DNA from: Ascidia mentula
Lineage: Eukaryota > Chordata > Ascidiacea > Phlebobranchia > Ascidiidae
Direction: 5' to 3'
DNA length: 64,000 nt
Assembly: GCA_947561715.1 (NCBI GenBank)
Contig: OX387205.1
Coordinates: forward strand, 811,001-875,000
Made by a program: the position numbers and the translations under genes. Every line of letters starts with the position of its first letter. The stretch's first letter is position 1. The notes beneath the pieces are model-generated. The model ran no database searches. It saw only the letters and a list, made by a program, of their open reading frames with translations, and was not told where the DNA came from. Of the stretch, positions 1 to 17,571 are shown piece by piece.

Positions 1-4
1 TTAC

Positions 5-3000
5 CTGATAATGGGAAGGACCTGGCAATGCCACTTCATGCTTCTGTATAATCGGCATGATGCGGGCGGATGTGCTTCCAAATGCTCCACTTCTTGTACT
101 TTCCAAATATGCTTTCTTTAAACTCTCTTGCGCCATGCCAGTGTTGAAGATGTTGTAGTGGCCAGGACCTGTACAAATACAGTGTTTCATTTATTTTTTT
201 GGTTCACTACAAGAAAAAAAAATTTTTTTTCCTTCACCTTGTTATCACTTTTTTCAAAATTAAAAACATCAGCAGATTATAATGATGGGATTTGTATATT
301 GATATTGGTGCTTTTGAAGACAGTACTATGGTACAAGGATATTCGGTGAAATGACAAAATAATGTGCATTCAGAGTTATCAGCAAATACTACTGTGACAA
401 AGCAAATGCACCATCGTCTCAAAGTTTAGCACCAATCCAGAAATTTAGCGGTTGCTTCCCATTACCTGGAACAGTCTTTACTTTCCGGTTTGGTTGGAAT
501 CTTACAGCAGTTTGGCCAAATGGGCTACGTTTCATTCCAGTAATCTTCTTCAATGCTTCCAATGCATTTCGTGGGTCATTGTATGCACCTGGTGCTGGTG
601 TGATTCCTTTGCTTTCATCAAATCTGTAAAAAATATGGTTTTCCTTTATTTAAAAGGACATATCATGGACACAAACACAATGTTTTAAATCTGAAACAGC
701 TAAAATGTTCTCCAAACATACCAGCAAAACCCATTGAATTAAAACACGTCTGCTATTATTTTGTAGATTGCCTATAATAGTTTCACAAAAAGTTGGACAT
801 TTATGTTTAATATATTTCCAGTAAAATTTACCAAACACTGTGCGTCATATCTCTTGTCTTGCAATTTTATTCTTAATGAGACAAAAAAATTGTGTACTTT
901 TATTAAAAATATAATTTTAAATCACAAGAGTTCAGAAAAACAACCAACAGCAAATGCTGCAAGGACATGTGCGGCAAATGTTTCAGTGGCTGAAGATACT
1001 GTGGGGTTATTTTACAGAAATTAGATACTTTACTATTCCACAAATGATACAATGGAAAGTTGACACATAACCTTTTTGTGTCAAACAATAACACACATGT
1101 AAATGCTACAAAGAAATATGTGTTATTTTGTATGTGTGCTGTTATGCAATAGAAATATTAAACAAGGTGCTAGTAGCTAAATGCCTGAAAAGATTTTGAT
1201 TTAAGTGAGCAGGTTTTAGAATACATTACAAATTATTTTGCTCAACCTTCTGGCTTGTGACATAAAGGGAGGGTGTTCAACCTCAAGACCTTCTACATTT
1301 ACAGGAGCTGGTTTCTTTTGGAATTGTCCGTTTATCTCATATTTCCCTGGGCCTGGAACTGCCTTTTTCTCTTCTTCTTGAACAACAATTTCATGATATC
1401 TAAAAACATTACACAAACATTGCACATGAGTCTTATTTCAGTTGTGTTAGTCAGGGCTGTAAGCCGAACTGTGGGTAACATGATGAATTTTATAGGTTGT
1501 GAAGAATTCACCAATGTCACACAAACTAACAAAATTGGTGAATTGTTGTATATTCTTTGGTCCCAAAAGATTGTAGTCATTTTTTTACAAATTCTGTTTT
1601 TGAAATAATTGGGAAATTAGATGATTGCTGAACACAACGGAAAAATGGTAGTCAAATAAAACGGGTCATCAGCAAAACAGTTTTGAAAGCACTGGTGTGA
1701 GTAACTTCATTTGTTTTGCTATCCCAGAGCTTCTCAAACTTTTTATGTTCTGTGACCTCTTTTCAAAAAATAAATTTCTACGCTTATGAAATTACAGACA
1801 GCTATCAAATAATACTAAACCTTCAATATCACGGTATATGAATGTTTGAATATGTTTCATACCTCGGCAATTTAGCATCAAATGTTTTTCCATCAGGGTT
1901 GAGCATGGTTGCAATATCACTTTTTGGTTTAGGTTTAAACGGATCGTAGTCACCAGGTCCTGGGCCCCCTTTGCCGCTAAACCTCATACGATCCGATCGC
2001 AAAGAACCAAAGTGCACACCCCTGTACTTAGCAGTTGTAGTAGTTTTGTCGGTGTTAATCCTGGATAAAGAAAAGTGTTGTGTGGTTATTTTTGCATTTT
2101 TTTTCAGTTTTTGTACCTGTAGTATGCTGGTCCCATGGATTCATCTTTCGAAGGAGGGGCCTAAACACAATTTTTTAATTTTTACAAAAATATTTATTTT
2201 TTTTCTACATGATTTAAATCATATGTAAGCAGATCTACTGGATGAGTAAATAACCACACATTAGTTTAAACTCCTAGAGATGACCTTGCAAAATTAATAC
2301 ACATTATCCCATATATATATAAATACTTGTTTTCTTAATGTTCCATTGTCTGTTTCCTCATATCCATATGCTTGACCAGGACTGGGGATTGAGGGTGCAT
2401 CTGGTTTTCTTTGGTATCGCACACGACTTGTCACAATTGCTTTACTTTTGTCATTCTGTATGAAAAAAATGTGAAGCATTTAAAATAATTGGGGATAATA
2501 TGGTTGAATTAAGGAATTGCTTTCCTAAATATTACTAAATATTACTATTTATGCCACTTTTAATCATGTTTGTTTAACAATGTCATATGCAAAGGACACG
2601 TACCACTGGGGCTGGTTGGGTCACTGGCATTATGGGGGCTTTTGTTGCCTTCACCCAATCACTTTTCTTTGACAAGTTGTATTTCCCTGGGCCAGGCGTG
2701 ATATGGCTCGTCATGGCAGGTTCAGAAAATCTGTTGCTTTTATTGGCTAAGGGGCGTCCCCCCACTGGATGATCCTGAGCAAATCTAAAAGTGTATTCAT
2801 GCATTTCAATTGAGCAAGTTGAAGACAATGTGTACTACAATTGTGAAAGCTTTCAAATTGGTATTTTGTTGTTGTCACAAATGTCACAAATAAATCATTT
2901 AATTTTTCATTTAATTTATTCAATTTGATTCGTAAAATGTAGGCTAAATGGTTCACAATCTAATAAAAACAGCATGTCACATGTTGATAAGCTCAAACAC

Positions 3001-3457
3001 ACCCAGGGTCATATGATCCAGGTCCAGGGGCTGCCATTACAGAGTCTCCAATATGAAACATGGTTTCTCTGCCGGTCATGGATTGAAATGGAGCGTAGCC
3101 ATCTGACTTGAGCCATTTTGCACTAAAAACATGCATGTCTTGTTGAAAATAATTGGCTTTATAACACATGACACAGGCAACAGCGCAATTTGTATTTTTA
3201 TACATCAACAAAGACAGGTGTTTGCATCAACGTTTCAATTAAATTGTAACAACTTGTAATTATTCAGAAAGCTGTGTTGATCTCTGTTTGTTTGACTTTA
3301 CTAAGGTCTTTGCTTGTTTGACTTTACAAAGGAACTAACAGCAGTCAGTAGAGAATTACTACCTTGGTGTTGGAACATCATATGTCCCAGGTCCAACGCT
3401 GTCCTTGGTACTGCCAACAGTGTAGTTGGCAATCGGCCGTGGGGCTCGATCATACAT
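5..3457 (-). CDS. STPG2: STPG2 (sperm-tail PG-rich repeat protein 2), 5' part, runs off left edge
   Basis: Nine coding exons on the minus strand: 3363-3457, 3003-3122, 2604-2784, 2327-2455, 2117-2160, 1863-2060, 1247-1399, 466-623, 5-168, all GT-AG with matching phases (414 codons so far). The start at 3457 is chosen because the protein then opens MYDRAPRPIA, as vertebrate STPG2 does. The exons carry repeated short motifs of the STPG type: VGPGTYDVP, APGPGSYDP, TPGPGKYN, GPGPGDYDP, VPGPGKYE, PAPGAYNDP, and PGP..Y at 168. Family members are associated with sperm tails or axonemes; the exact molecular role is not established. The protein is probably nearly complete, since human STPG2 is about 460 aa; the 3' end lies left of the window. 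CNPPD1 lies upstream on the same strand, about 0.8 kb away. Confidence 0.9.
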
Positions 3458-4263
3458 TGCCTCCTGTTTCTAACCAAATCCAATTATCTAACCATATTTA
3501 CTTGTAAACAGCTTTCAAAGAAAATAAACCTCATAGCAAAAGAAGGTGGCAAAAACGCACAAAACATATAAAAAAACAGCCACGATATCTCGTGTTTTTA
3601 CCGGCTTGTGTTGTTTTTGTTTTGTCCTACGACACTAATAGATGCATGTTAAAATATATAAAATGTTAAAATACACAACATAATCCTGCTAAACCCAGGT
3701 TGTCACCACGTTTTCGGCAAAAAATTTCTGAAACCACGACTGCTTCAAGTTGTATACAATCAACGTCGCCTAGCAACGTCTTGTCCCACACATAGAAATC
3801 GTAAAGCCTAAATCTATTTTTTCTAACAGTTTTTTTTAAAAGAAGATTTATTAGGACAAAAAGTTTTTATCTCACAAGGAAAAAACCAAAATGTTCTTAA
3901 ATTACTATACGGTTTTACTTCGTAAGTTTGGAGTTGTATTTTTTTACATTCGTATTTCTGGAGCTAATTTCTTGCTATTTGTTTTTTGTAAAAACCGAAC
4001 ACACACATTTTGAAATCCGGCATTTGATTTATTCTGTTGTCCGCACTGCATGGAACATTTGCAAACTACATTAGGCATAAAAAAATTTCTATTCAAAAGG
4101 TGAAACTACAGTTTAGAAAATATGTTTCTGTGTGTCACAACAGAAACAATTTTGAAAAACTAAAAATAAGTCACGTTAAAAAGGTAATTCGCAAAACGGT
4201 ATCAGCTGAGATCAATTTTAACAATGTCACAGATGCAAAGTTTTTTAACCAGGCACTTGTGTG
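3458..4263. other. Intergenic: STPG2 5' flank and CNPPD1 3' flank
   Basis: AT-rich sequence between the STPG2 start and the CNPPD1 stop, both on the minus strand. It should contain the STPG2 promoter and 5' UTR. I see no convincing exon, RNA gene or named repeat. The open frame at 4037-4267 on the plus strand has no recognisable features. Confidence 0.5.
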
Positions 4264-8151
<3,888 letters not shown>

Positions 8152-8429
8152 AATTACCCCCTAAACCAAATATACACACCCAAAAAATTAACAAGAAACC
8201 TGGAAAAAATTTAAATACTTAGAGAACATGCCCCGAAAAGACTTGGCTGGAATAAAAAAGTTTATGTAAAAACACATTAAGCTTTTCAATTAAGCGCAGT
8301 TTTTGTGATATTTAATCCTAGTCCAGTGCAAAAAAAAAAAACATTTTAAATCCTGTGACAAACATCATCATGAAACGTGAAATCTGGTAAAACTGCTGAT
8401 CAATTTCAGGACATATGTGGCCTTTGCAT

Positions 8430-8540
8430 GATGTCACATGGTTAATATCAAACTAATAGCTGAGTGATAACAAGGTTGTCACCAGTTCAATCCCAGCCCA
8501 TGGGACTCTGAAACATAAAACAAAGTTTGTTGATGCTTGA
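8430..8540 (+). repeat. tRNA-like SINE remnant
   Basis: TAGCTGAGTGATAACAAGG resembles a tRNA A box (Leu/Ser type) and CCAGTTCAATCCCAG resembles a B box. The spacing is too short, and the rest does not fold as a tRNA. I read it as a decayed tRNA-derived SINE rather than a gene. Upstream flank of CNPPD1. Confidence 0.35.
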
Positions 8541-8693
8541 ATGAATTCCTATTGATTTCTCAGATGTGATGCGACAACACAGTTAATAAAAAGGAAGTCA
8601 GTTAAAAAGGCCACAACCTAAGTTTGTTAATGATACTATAAACCCACTACAAAGTATTTCAAGGTATTTCTCCATGGTAAATTATGTACTTAC

Positions 8694-8752
8694 CATGCAA
8701 AGGCAATTTTCTTTGCCTCCGTAAAGTTAACATCTACAACACCTATCAGTTT
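8694..8752 (-). other. Candidate upstream exon of CNPPD1
   Basis: A 59-base exon-like block bounded by TATGTAG| and |GTAAGTA on the minus strand. It ends in ATG. A good acceptor (GGTTTAG|GGGG) lies just before the main CNPPD1 start. Joining the two puts this ATG in frame with the CNPPD1 start and would add four residues (MGVI). It could be a 5' UTR exon or an alternative start; only transcript data can decide. Confidence 0.4.
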
Positions 8753-9142
8753 CTACATAACACAGTAAAAGTATATTAATGTTTAGTCTCATGAATAGCA
8801 TATCGACTGCTTCAAAAGCCATAGGTATTGCACGGTTTACATTTTTGTAGTAAGCAAATATAGTGTTATAAGCACAATACACAAGAACTGTTTAAAGGTA
8901 ATGCTATGTTTGAAGCACTTTTTAATTAAAAGCAATTTGCTAAAATTTTTCTGTCATGTATAGCTGACAATTGTTAACGAAGGGAGAGCTCCAATGAATG
9001 TACGCAAACAGACAAATACAAAAATACTTTACGATTAATTCTGGGGACTCAATGTTGTGCATTGCGGGAATGTAATATGAAACAAATGGCAAGAACCAAT
9101 AGTCAGACCATTATTTTTGTGGCAATAAAATTTTAAAATTAG

Positions 9143-10021
9143 TTAGTTTGAATTCATGTCGGCAAAGTACTTGTGTCCGAGAGCAATTTCTGCAGTCAAG
9201 CGTGACGATGGATTTGCCACCACCAAGCGATGAAGCAAATCCTGACCACTCGAGGACAACTTCGGCACCACATGGGGCCAGTTACAGTTAGGTGGGAACA
9301 TGGGAAAAATTTTAAAATCCGGCAACTTCGAGACTCCAGGCCACGAATGTTCAGTTGGCGTTCCGAGCAAGCGAAAAATGCGTTTTAATTGATCCTCCAC
9401 ATCATTGCCAGGAAACAATGGGATTCCTGCATTGGAAATTTCAGCAAAAATGCATCCCGCACTCCAAGTGTCGATCGTGGTGGTGTAAAGTTTTGCTCCA
9501 AATAAAACGTCTGGAGGTCTGTACCACAAAGTCACAACCTCAGCTGAATAACAACGTACTGGAATCCCAAAAGAGCGCGCCAGTCCAAAGTCAGCTAACT
9601 TCAATTCCCCGTGTTTGTTTATCAGCAAATTTTGAGGCTTAAGGTCTCGATGTAGAATATTTTGTTGGTGGCAAAATGCCAAACCTTTAAGCAACTGGTG
9701 CATAAATGACTGTACAGTGGAAGGGTCTATGTCACCACCGCAAGAATCGAAGTATTTCTTTAAATCCTGCTCACAGTATTCAAAAACCAAAGTCATTTTC
9801 CGCTCACTATGTAGGACATCATGCAATCGAACAACATTGCGATGTTTTAATTCCTTCAGGATGCAAATTTCACGCAAGGCAGAACTTGGAACTCCTTCAT
9901 CATCGTCATCTAGTTGAACCCGTTTCAAGGCTACAACTTCCCCGGTTTCTCGGTTCTTAGCTTTGAACACAGTTCCATAAGTTCCTTCACCAATTTTCTC
10001 AATCTTTTCGTACTTATGCAT
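9143..10021 (-). CDS. CDK5: Cyclin-dependent kinase 5, intronless
   Basis: Single open frame of 292 aa, the same length as vertebrate CDK5. A proline-directed Ser/Thr kinase activated by p35/p39-type partners, with roles in neurons and post-mitotic cells (family knowledge). Seen in the sequence: glycine loop GEGTYG with Thr14/Tyr15, catalytic Lys33, the CDK5-specific PSSALRE helix, [11 protein letters not shown], and the activation segment with [21 protein letters not shown], in which Ser replaces the usual CDK T-loop Thr, as in CDK5. No catalytic residue is missing. The absence of introns is odd, since vertebrate CDK5 has about a dozen exons; retroposition or intron loss are both possible. 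LRRD1-like starts 1.2 kb away on the opposite strand. Confidence 0.97.
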   Translation of the reverse strand: MHKYEKIEKIGEGTYGTVFKAKNRETGEVVALKRVQLDDDDEGVPSSALREICILKELKHRNVVRLHDVLHSERKMTLVFEYCEQDLKKYFDSCGGDIDPSTVQSFMHQLLKGLAFCHQQNILHRDLKPQNLLINKHGELKLADFGLARSFGIPVRCYSAEVVTLWYRPPDVLFGAKLYTTTIDTWSAGCIFAEISNAGIPLFPGNDVEDQLKRIFRLLGTPTEHSWPGVSKLPDFKIFPMFPPNCNWPHVVPKLSSSGQDLLHRLVVANPSSRLTAEIALGHKYFADMNSN

Positions 10022-11248
10022 CTTCTATGCTACGTAAAAGTAGAACTAAGAAGCTATTATTTGTCTTAATTTGGAGGTAATAATGTAGCAAGGTTCGTAA
10101 TAGCGGCAGTTATACTTTAAAATCCTAAGAAATGAAATTATAAACAGAAACTGCTCGACGCCCCGTCATCAGAAGTGACAAACGTAACAATATGGCGCAT
10201 GTCATACTCTCATCCGACTATTTTAAAGTACATGAGAGAAGAAAAGGCAATTGGGAAAACGCTTTTTTGTGTACGGTACTTTCGACGAGGTTTTGTTCTT
10301 AAAGTAAGATTTCTCAAGCATGTGGTATCAACGTTTAAACTTATTTTCTACAATTTTTCCTGTTTTTATTCATCGAAACGAATTTAATTTATGGCAAAAG
10401 ACCACAACTTTTTTTTGTCGTATATGTGATTTCTAAACTTTTGAAGTGGGAAACATTTTCGCGCTTTGATAATGTTCTGAAATGTTGACTAAACACGGAA
10501 TACGCAGTGTTAATTTACATCACGCTTATGTCTGTAACATTAGCGAGTTTGTATGCTTTGTTGTCAGCTTCGCTTTGTGTTCTTTTGTGTCCTTTCTACC
10601 TTTAAACCTCCGTCTCTTTGTAGACGATGCTTATTGTTGGAAATTATTAATATCGCCACCCGTAGCTTACCGTGTAGCCTACGCCTTGAATCGCTCTTGA
10701 AAGTCTGTTTTCCGAGACAACATATTGGAGTTTTGTGATTGCGTTACGGCGTGTCAAATAGTCAAGTTGTTATTTGAATAGCGTGGATTTGATGCTATAT
10801 GGTTTATACCTCTGTGTTTACTTTGTAAGCGCATTCGCACCTGAGGCAGAAACAAATGGAAACGAAAGTCCTTGAGCACAGAAGGAATAATTTTCATAAC
10901 AGTTTTAGGGGGAAAGCATTTTATGTGTGTGTGTGTCAGGACATGGAAATAATGCATGAGCCTTAAGTTTCAACTTCATTATTAAAAGGATTCTCAAGAT
11001 AATTTGGAGTTTAAAAGAAGCGTTTTCGTCAGGGTCGTTATCGTGATTTTAACACTGTCAAGTGCTCTTTAAACTTTTGCGGTTGATAGCGCTGAATTGA
11101 TAGTAGGCCTGTTATCAGTGCCTGTTGTAACAATTACCTCTAGCACATTTTCAGCATTCATCCATGGGTCTTACGGTCTAAAACAACGCTGATAAAATGA
11201 AATCCACATAATTGCCAGGCAACACAAAGCAAATACTGATTTAAAGAA
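10022..11248. other. Divergent intergenic region CDK5 / LRRD1-like
   Basis: Holds the promoters and 5' leaders of two divergently transcribed genes. The open frames seen here are short and lack domain signals. I could not place a convincing TATA box or upstream exon. Confidence 0.5.
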
Positions 11249-14200
11249 ATGAGGGGTTTACATTGCGAAGACGAGCTGCGGAGTCAACTTTACCGAGGTC
11301 CCGGCGGTCGTTTGACCTTGAACTTGTCTGATCATGGAATGCACGAGATTCCGAGTTCAGTTTGTCGGATTGTGGAGTTGCAATGCTTACTCGTTAACGA
11401 CAACAATCTGAAGGAGCTGCCGAATGAAATCGGGTAAATATACCAAACGTTGCCATGGATTAGTAAACGACACATACGTTTACTAACAAGACGTCATCAC
11501 CATTATCAACAGGCCATGTCATTAACACATGTTTAGCAATAGTTCGACCAGTATTCAGTGGTGGAAGTCAAGAAAATCTAACCGGAACGATTAAATTTGT
11601 ACAAAAAATAAACCATTGTGTTTTCGTATGCTCGTTGAGATTTCTTTAAATAAGTAAATAAATTGAAAATTTTCAAAACTAATCATGAAACACCAGCCTT
11701 TGAATGCTTACCGGAACGCCATTATGGCCAAAATCCCCTCTACGGAACGGCTTACATTCACCACTGCCATTTACGCCAGACAAATCAAATGGCGTCTATT
11801 TAGATACCTTTGTGTCAAACAGCAATGCATATATGTACGAAAAAAGCTATAATATTGGAGAGCTACAGACAGGGTGTACACGCACTGTTTCGACCTGTAC
11901 GGTCTCATCAGTGCAGCTTTTTGACAGTGGCACTGTGCTAGCTTTTACACAAGCGGGCACACTAATTTCCACTTTGTGGTACCTTTTGGTCAACGATCCA
12001 TTGGGTACCCTATACTGAGTATCAAACAACAGAGGCGAACCACTGCGGAGCGCACTATGGCCAAACGGATCTGCTTGGTAACCGGTAGCAATGCATAATG
12101 TACATGCAATCTTGTTTTGTCTTTGATTTCAGTAACCTGTTATGTCTGCAAGCTCTCGCATGCAGAAGGAACCGACTCACCAGCTTACCGGAAAGTCTTT
12201 GTCAGCTTAAATATCTGGAGTACTTGGAGTGTAGCGACAACCAAATTGAAGTAAGAAAGAATACATTAAGCTGCTAAGAATCTTTTATGTCACAAATACT
12301 TGGCGCCGATTATTCTAAAAATAAAAGCCATAGCTTTAAGTCATCTTTCGATTCATTTCTGTGTTAGTGAATTGCATTTCTTTGTATAGTCGTAACGGCA
12401 TGCGTAATTGTTTTCGCGATGTTTTGGTGTATCGTCCATAGGCTTTATTATGAGTTTTTAGGACAAAAACGACAGGAACTGTTGTTGCCAACAAACTACT
12501 GTAATCGATCAAACCGGTATAAAGATACAGCTCAATGCCTATTGTGTCGCTGTCATCGTCAGTCGTTCCATGGTTCGACTTATTGTGGTTGACCAAAAAT
12601 TGGTACAATTGGAAAGGTGCCACAAAATGAATGAAAGGATATTTTGTGTAACCTCTGAAAAACTTTTAATTCCAAATTTCAAGTTTACCCGCCTTCAAGT
12701 TTAATTTGGCACGATTTCCAAATAAACTATACGTATTTTTTTAGAATTTACCCGAAAATTTCAGTCGTCTCAACAACCTCGTTCAGTTTTTCTGCAACAG
12801 AAACTGTCTGGAAAAAATCCCGCTCACACTGAGTAGTTTATGGAGGCTTGAGGTACTCGGGCTCAACGGTAACCGGTACAAAATAGTTTGTTGTATTTCT
12901 CCGATGATTTTAAAAATCCACTTACAATTTACTTTTGTTGCACAGGATAAAAACCGTCCCCAAAGAAGTTACCGCGTTTAAGGAAGAACTCTGTGTCCTC
13001 GGCCTCAACAACAATCAAATCTCCGTATTTCCGAACTCTATAATTTCTCTTAGAAAACTGCAAAAACTCGGTCTGTCCGGAAATCAACTGACAAGGTATC
13101 GTTGTGGCGAAATTCTCTATAATTAAGTGGTGGTCTTAACCCTTTTGTCAACATTTACGCATCCCCATAGAAACTGATTTGCATCTCGTTTTATGTCAAA
13201 TCACAAACATAAGGTTTTCAATTCATAAGATAAATTAACATTAAACTAATCTTCCAATTATGTTTTTCAGCTTGCCAGCAGGAATAGGAAAACTACAATG
13301 TTTGAGAGACTTGCGTTTGGACGACAACAAAATCAGATTGCTTCCACTTCAACTTTTTACAATGCAGAGCTTACAAGAACTTGCACTTTCCAGGTATAGA
13401 TTAACCATATAAAAAAAGAAAACAACATATGACTCCTTTTTTAGGCTTTTTCGCATTTGTGTGTCCAAGTTTGGCAAAAAAAATTAACATTTCCCAAATG
13501 GTTACGCCAAACTTGAGTAAATCTGTACTTACAGAAACAAACTTCGCCGTGTGCACCCAAATGTCGCCAAACTTGGTTCTTTGCAGTTCCTTGGTTTGAA
13601 CCAAAATCTGCTGACGTACTTACCTCCAGAAGTCGGTGATTTTCGGAGTTTAGAAATACTCGGACTGGAGGAGAATCGTTTGAGAAGTCTTCCGCTTGAA
13701 ATAGGTTTGGCTGAAAAATAAATATCGATCCTATATAAGGTTTCATAGTAAACGATTGTTTTCTTGCTCTGGCTCTTGTATAGTTACATCCTACAAATGT
13801 TAATATTTTGCACTTACGTAAAACAGATTACTTCGAAAAACGATTTAGGACTTAAAAAATCTTCAATCACATCGAAATCATATTAAAGCGCATCATATTA
13901 AATTTATTTTGTAAACAACTTGTATTCAGTAATAAAAAAAAAACTTTTTAAGCAAGTAAACAAACAAAAGGTAGTCTTTCAACAAAACATCAAATACGTT
14001 CTAACAGGCAAAATCGCAACGCTGAAGGAGCTCTACATTGGAAATAACTGCTTTGAAAGCGATGTCAGCCTCCCATATACTTTATCACGCCTTCGAAATC
14101 TCACCGTTTTTAATGCAGAGAAGAATAATATCGCAACCTTGCCTGTAGAAATCAAAACACTGAAACATCTAACTGAGGTTTGTTGTGATATAAAGCATTC

Positions 14201-17200
14201 ACCCTTGTTACGTAACAATGCGGTACTGTAGCAACCAACTTTGACTAGGGTTGATTACAAAAGTTTGAATGTAATCTGGTAAAGTATGTTGCGTGTTCGA
14301 CTACGTAAAAGTACAGATGGAGACGACCGGCCGAAGGTGCGTTAATTTTATTAAGGATTCAATGTTTAAATAAGCGTTGAACATAGATGGCCTTAATATT
14401 TTATTGAAACCTGAAACAGAGTTTTACTTATGTTGAGAATAGATTATACAAACTGCTGCATAACCTTCTCATATATTTTATCACACGCATATTTATCACC
14501 ATGTAGAGCACAAACTTGAGTATTTCTTACTGTTTGTTGTCATTCCTTTGTAGGTAAAATTGTCCGACAATATACTGGCAACATTGCCACCTGCAGTGTG
14601 TTCACTCATCGACGTCGAACAACTTGACCTTGACAACAATGACCTTACAACGCTGCCTCGCGACCTTTACAAAATCACATCACTGCGAAAGCTTTTGCTA
14701 CAGCGAAATCGATTTGTAAAATTCCCGCCAGCCCTTTGTCACGTGACGCAGGTTAATTTTAGTGCCTTCTTCAATTAATTTAAAAAAGTTAAAACGCAAG
14801 CCAGGGATAAGCCACGAGTGCTTTTACATCTACTAGTTTTTTAAATATTGTCCAGATACACTGCAGGCGTGTGCAATCCTACGACATTTTTACAAATTCA
14901 TTGATTACTTTCGCAGGTAGAGAAAATAGACTTGACCGAGAATCGACTCTCCGAAATTCCACGGGAATGCTTCTATCTGAAACGTTTGACTTCCCTTAGT
15001 TTGGACAAGAACAATTTCAAGGACTTTCCACGTGAAGTTTGCTCCATTCCTTCCCTGCAACAACTTTCCATTGCTGGGAACCAACTCAGTGATATTCCTT
15101 ATGAGTTTAAACAGGTCTTCTTCTACCACATTAAGCAGTTAAAGTTGTTTCAACATATAAACATCAGTGTTAGTCTTTCAGTTAAATTCTCATGATTTTC
15201 CTGTGTTGAGAAATTATGCTTCATCGCTTTTTTGATAATAAAAGTGTTTTTTTTCAAAAGATGGAAAACCTGCAGAGCTTGGATTTATCAGACAACGCAT
15301 TTTCGGAATTTCCATTAAGAGTTAGTTTTGTGGCAACTCTAAAACAACTCAAGTTCAATCAAAAACATGGAAAAAAGCTTGAAGAATTACCGGAAAATAT
15401 TTCACACCTTACCGCACTCGAGGTAAGGTTTTATGAAATATTTTACACGCTTCAATAGCTTCAAGTTACGCAGTACTGAGTTTGTACATTTTTATTAGGA
15501 ACTTTATGTCGATGACAACAGCTTGCACCATCTTCCTGCTTCAATTGGTCAATGCAAAAAGTTAGCAAAGTTTTCAGTGGCAAACAACGAATTGGTTGAA
15601 TTGCCAGATACAATTTGTCATTTAAAAGAACTTACTGAACTGTCCCTGCAAGGTACGCGTGCGTGCTGCAATTAAAATGTCACTATTGTGGTTTGAAAGT
15701 GTTTGACGCTATGGTTTCAATATCACCAAATGCAGACTTATCCACAGGGCAATGATGCCATACATATATGGTATGCTATAGCGGTTCATCAGTACCTGTT
15801 TAGACACATGATACGGTATAAGGCAATAGTTTGGCTCTCTGTCACCAGAATAACTGGCCCTACACGTACGTTATTTCCGCCTCCTCACAGCAGGGTGTAA
15901 CTTTTGTGTTCAACGCCTCATATACAATACTTTGTATTTCCCCAAACATTAGCGACTACGTACAAAATAGATGTACAAAAAAGTCTCCAAAAAGTTTGCA
16001 AAATCGAATCACCTTCAAGGAATGATTTTCCAGAAGAGCTTTTTGATTAAATTAAACATCATGTCTACGTCACTCACTTTGCTTTTCAGGGAACAAGCTA
16101 AGCAACCTTCCTCCCCAATTCGAGAATCTTGTTCACGTGACCATGATAGACCTTTCGGGAAACCCGATAAAGCGTCCACCCGCACGACTAGTGGAAGGTT
16201 CTGGAATATTAACAATCGGAAGATTCGTTCGCAAGGCCGAGGATAGAGACGGTAAGAAGATTAACATGGTTAAATTACTGCAACCCACAAGAAATGACCC
16301 CTCAATTAAAGCTCAACGAAAAAGTAAAGTTGGATCGATGGCGTGAGAAGTTTTCTGTTTAGTAATTTTATAACCCTTCTTTCTGGACATTAACACCACC
16401 AGTTAAGTAGAAATAAAAACCAATATCACAATAAAATGTAAAACCAAATTTAAAACTTCCACCAACAACTATGGGGTACACAGGTAACGTGTGACTAAAA
16501 TGGTCGACAACGGGCCTAAAATTGGCACTCGGTGTGGTTTTGTCCTAACAATGTATTTCCTATTGTGGTTCTTAATCGTAATACGCTATAGTTGAGATCG
16601 AACAACGTTATTCAATACATCACCCCTTATACGGTAAAAGGTCACACAAGTGTTTGGCACGCGATGAATAATGAAGAAGAAATATGGCAAGGATAACCGT
16701 TATAGTGGTGCAACCCTGACTTAGAGATTTACCGCAGAGGCATTGTTGGTGAAAATGATGTACACATTGGCCGTCCGATGTCCTATCGACGAATTCACGC
16801 GGCTTTGCATCAAACTACATCTACCAAAAGAAATTGTGACGCCAATAATTTCAAACAAGAACTTGACCGAACACGAACAACTGATAGAGTTACTTCGGTT
16901 ATGGAGAGACGGGTAAGTATGTTATTGAAGTTGCACAATTAATAAAAACAAAGACTTTGAACATGATTCAGTTTGATTAGGAAAATGATGATGTTTACAG
17001 GAAGTAAGCCTGGTCAATTTTTCCAATTGATAAATCATCTAAAATTGAACTGAAGTTTGTTGCTTTATTTAAAAACATGATAATTTAAACATGGGAACAT
17101 AACTGACGGTTTTGTACATCTTTAATATGAACAAGATAGCCCATACAATGCTGGAAAACTTCATGCAAACGTTCCGATTGTGTTCTACAATCATTATCAA

Positions 17201-17571
17201 TGCAAATGATGGCGAACCGGCAAAATGGTACAGTGAAGTTTAAGTTTTCCAGCATTGTATGGGCTATCTTGTTCATATTAAATTTAAACATGATTTTTTT
17301 AATGAATCTTTTTTTGGTTTGCTGGAGTTCAGAAACCGAAATGTAAATAAACTACCGACATAGCTCGGTAATAGCAAGGAGCTAAGATTAACTTGGCAAA
17401 TATCACAACTTGATTATTTTAATTTTTGATGACAATATATTTTGCAGCAACCCAGGCTGTGCGACGGAGGCTCAGGAAAGACTTCTTCGTATCGTTGATT
17501 TGATTGATTTGAGAAAGATTCTTGCAGAGCTTAAATTGATGCAACTTTGTTCGAAGGCTCTAAAACTTTAA
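11249..17571 (+). CDS. LRRD1: LRRD1-like: leucine-rich repeats plus C-terminal death-like domain
   Basis: Fourteen exons: 11249-11433, 12133-12250, 12745-12875, 12946-13095, 13271-13393, 13535-13704, 14008-14177, 14554-14751, 14917-15114, 15261-15422, 15499-15652, 16090-16251, 16738-16912, 17448-17571; 739 aa. About residues 20-610 are consecutive LRRs of the LxxLxLxxNxLxxLP class. After a linker (GRFVRKAEDRD), the last two exons encode a death-like six-helix fold: FTRLCIKLHLPKEIV, EQLIELLRLWRDG, then NPGCATEAQERLLRIVDLID and LRKILAELK. This LRR plus death-domain order is that of vertebrate LRRD1 (about 860 aa). Such proteins are thought to be cytoplasmic adaptors; the function is not established. 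AATAAA follows the stop at 17637-17642. The final exon is the left part of the tandem repeat unit, so five further copies lie downstream. Confidence 0.85.
17121..17282. repeat. Perfect 41-bp inverted repeat, 80-bp loop
   Basis: Arms 17121-17161 and 17242-17282 are exact reverse complements (left arm begins TTTAATATGAACAAGATAGC). It lies in the last intron of the LRRD1-like gene, about 110 bp before the first base shared by the tandem array units. It could be a fold-back/MITE or a transcribed hairpin. No clear target duplication. Confidence 0.8.

Larger units (their letters stand above)
8170..9142. other. Spacer between CDK5 stop and CNPPD1 start
   Basis: Apart from the tRNA-like remnant and the candidate exon listed separately, I see no gene. 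It should hold the 3' UTR of CDK5 and the promoter of CNPPD1; both are on the minus strand. Confidence 0.5.

Noticed and set aside
1724-1800. GAGCTTCTCAAACTTTTTATG, like the end of a hAT element
   Set aside because: Only one end visible; no opposite terminal repeat or target duplication found in the STPG2 intron.
9000-9120. Minus-strand stretch SDYWFLPFVSYYIPAMHN... behind CDK5
   Set aside because: Looks protein-like but is preceded by a stop, has no acceptor, and lies in the expected CDK5 3' UTR.
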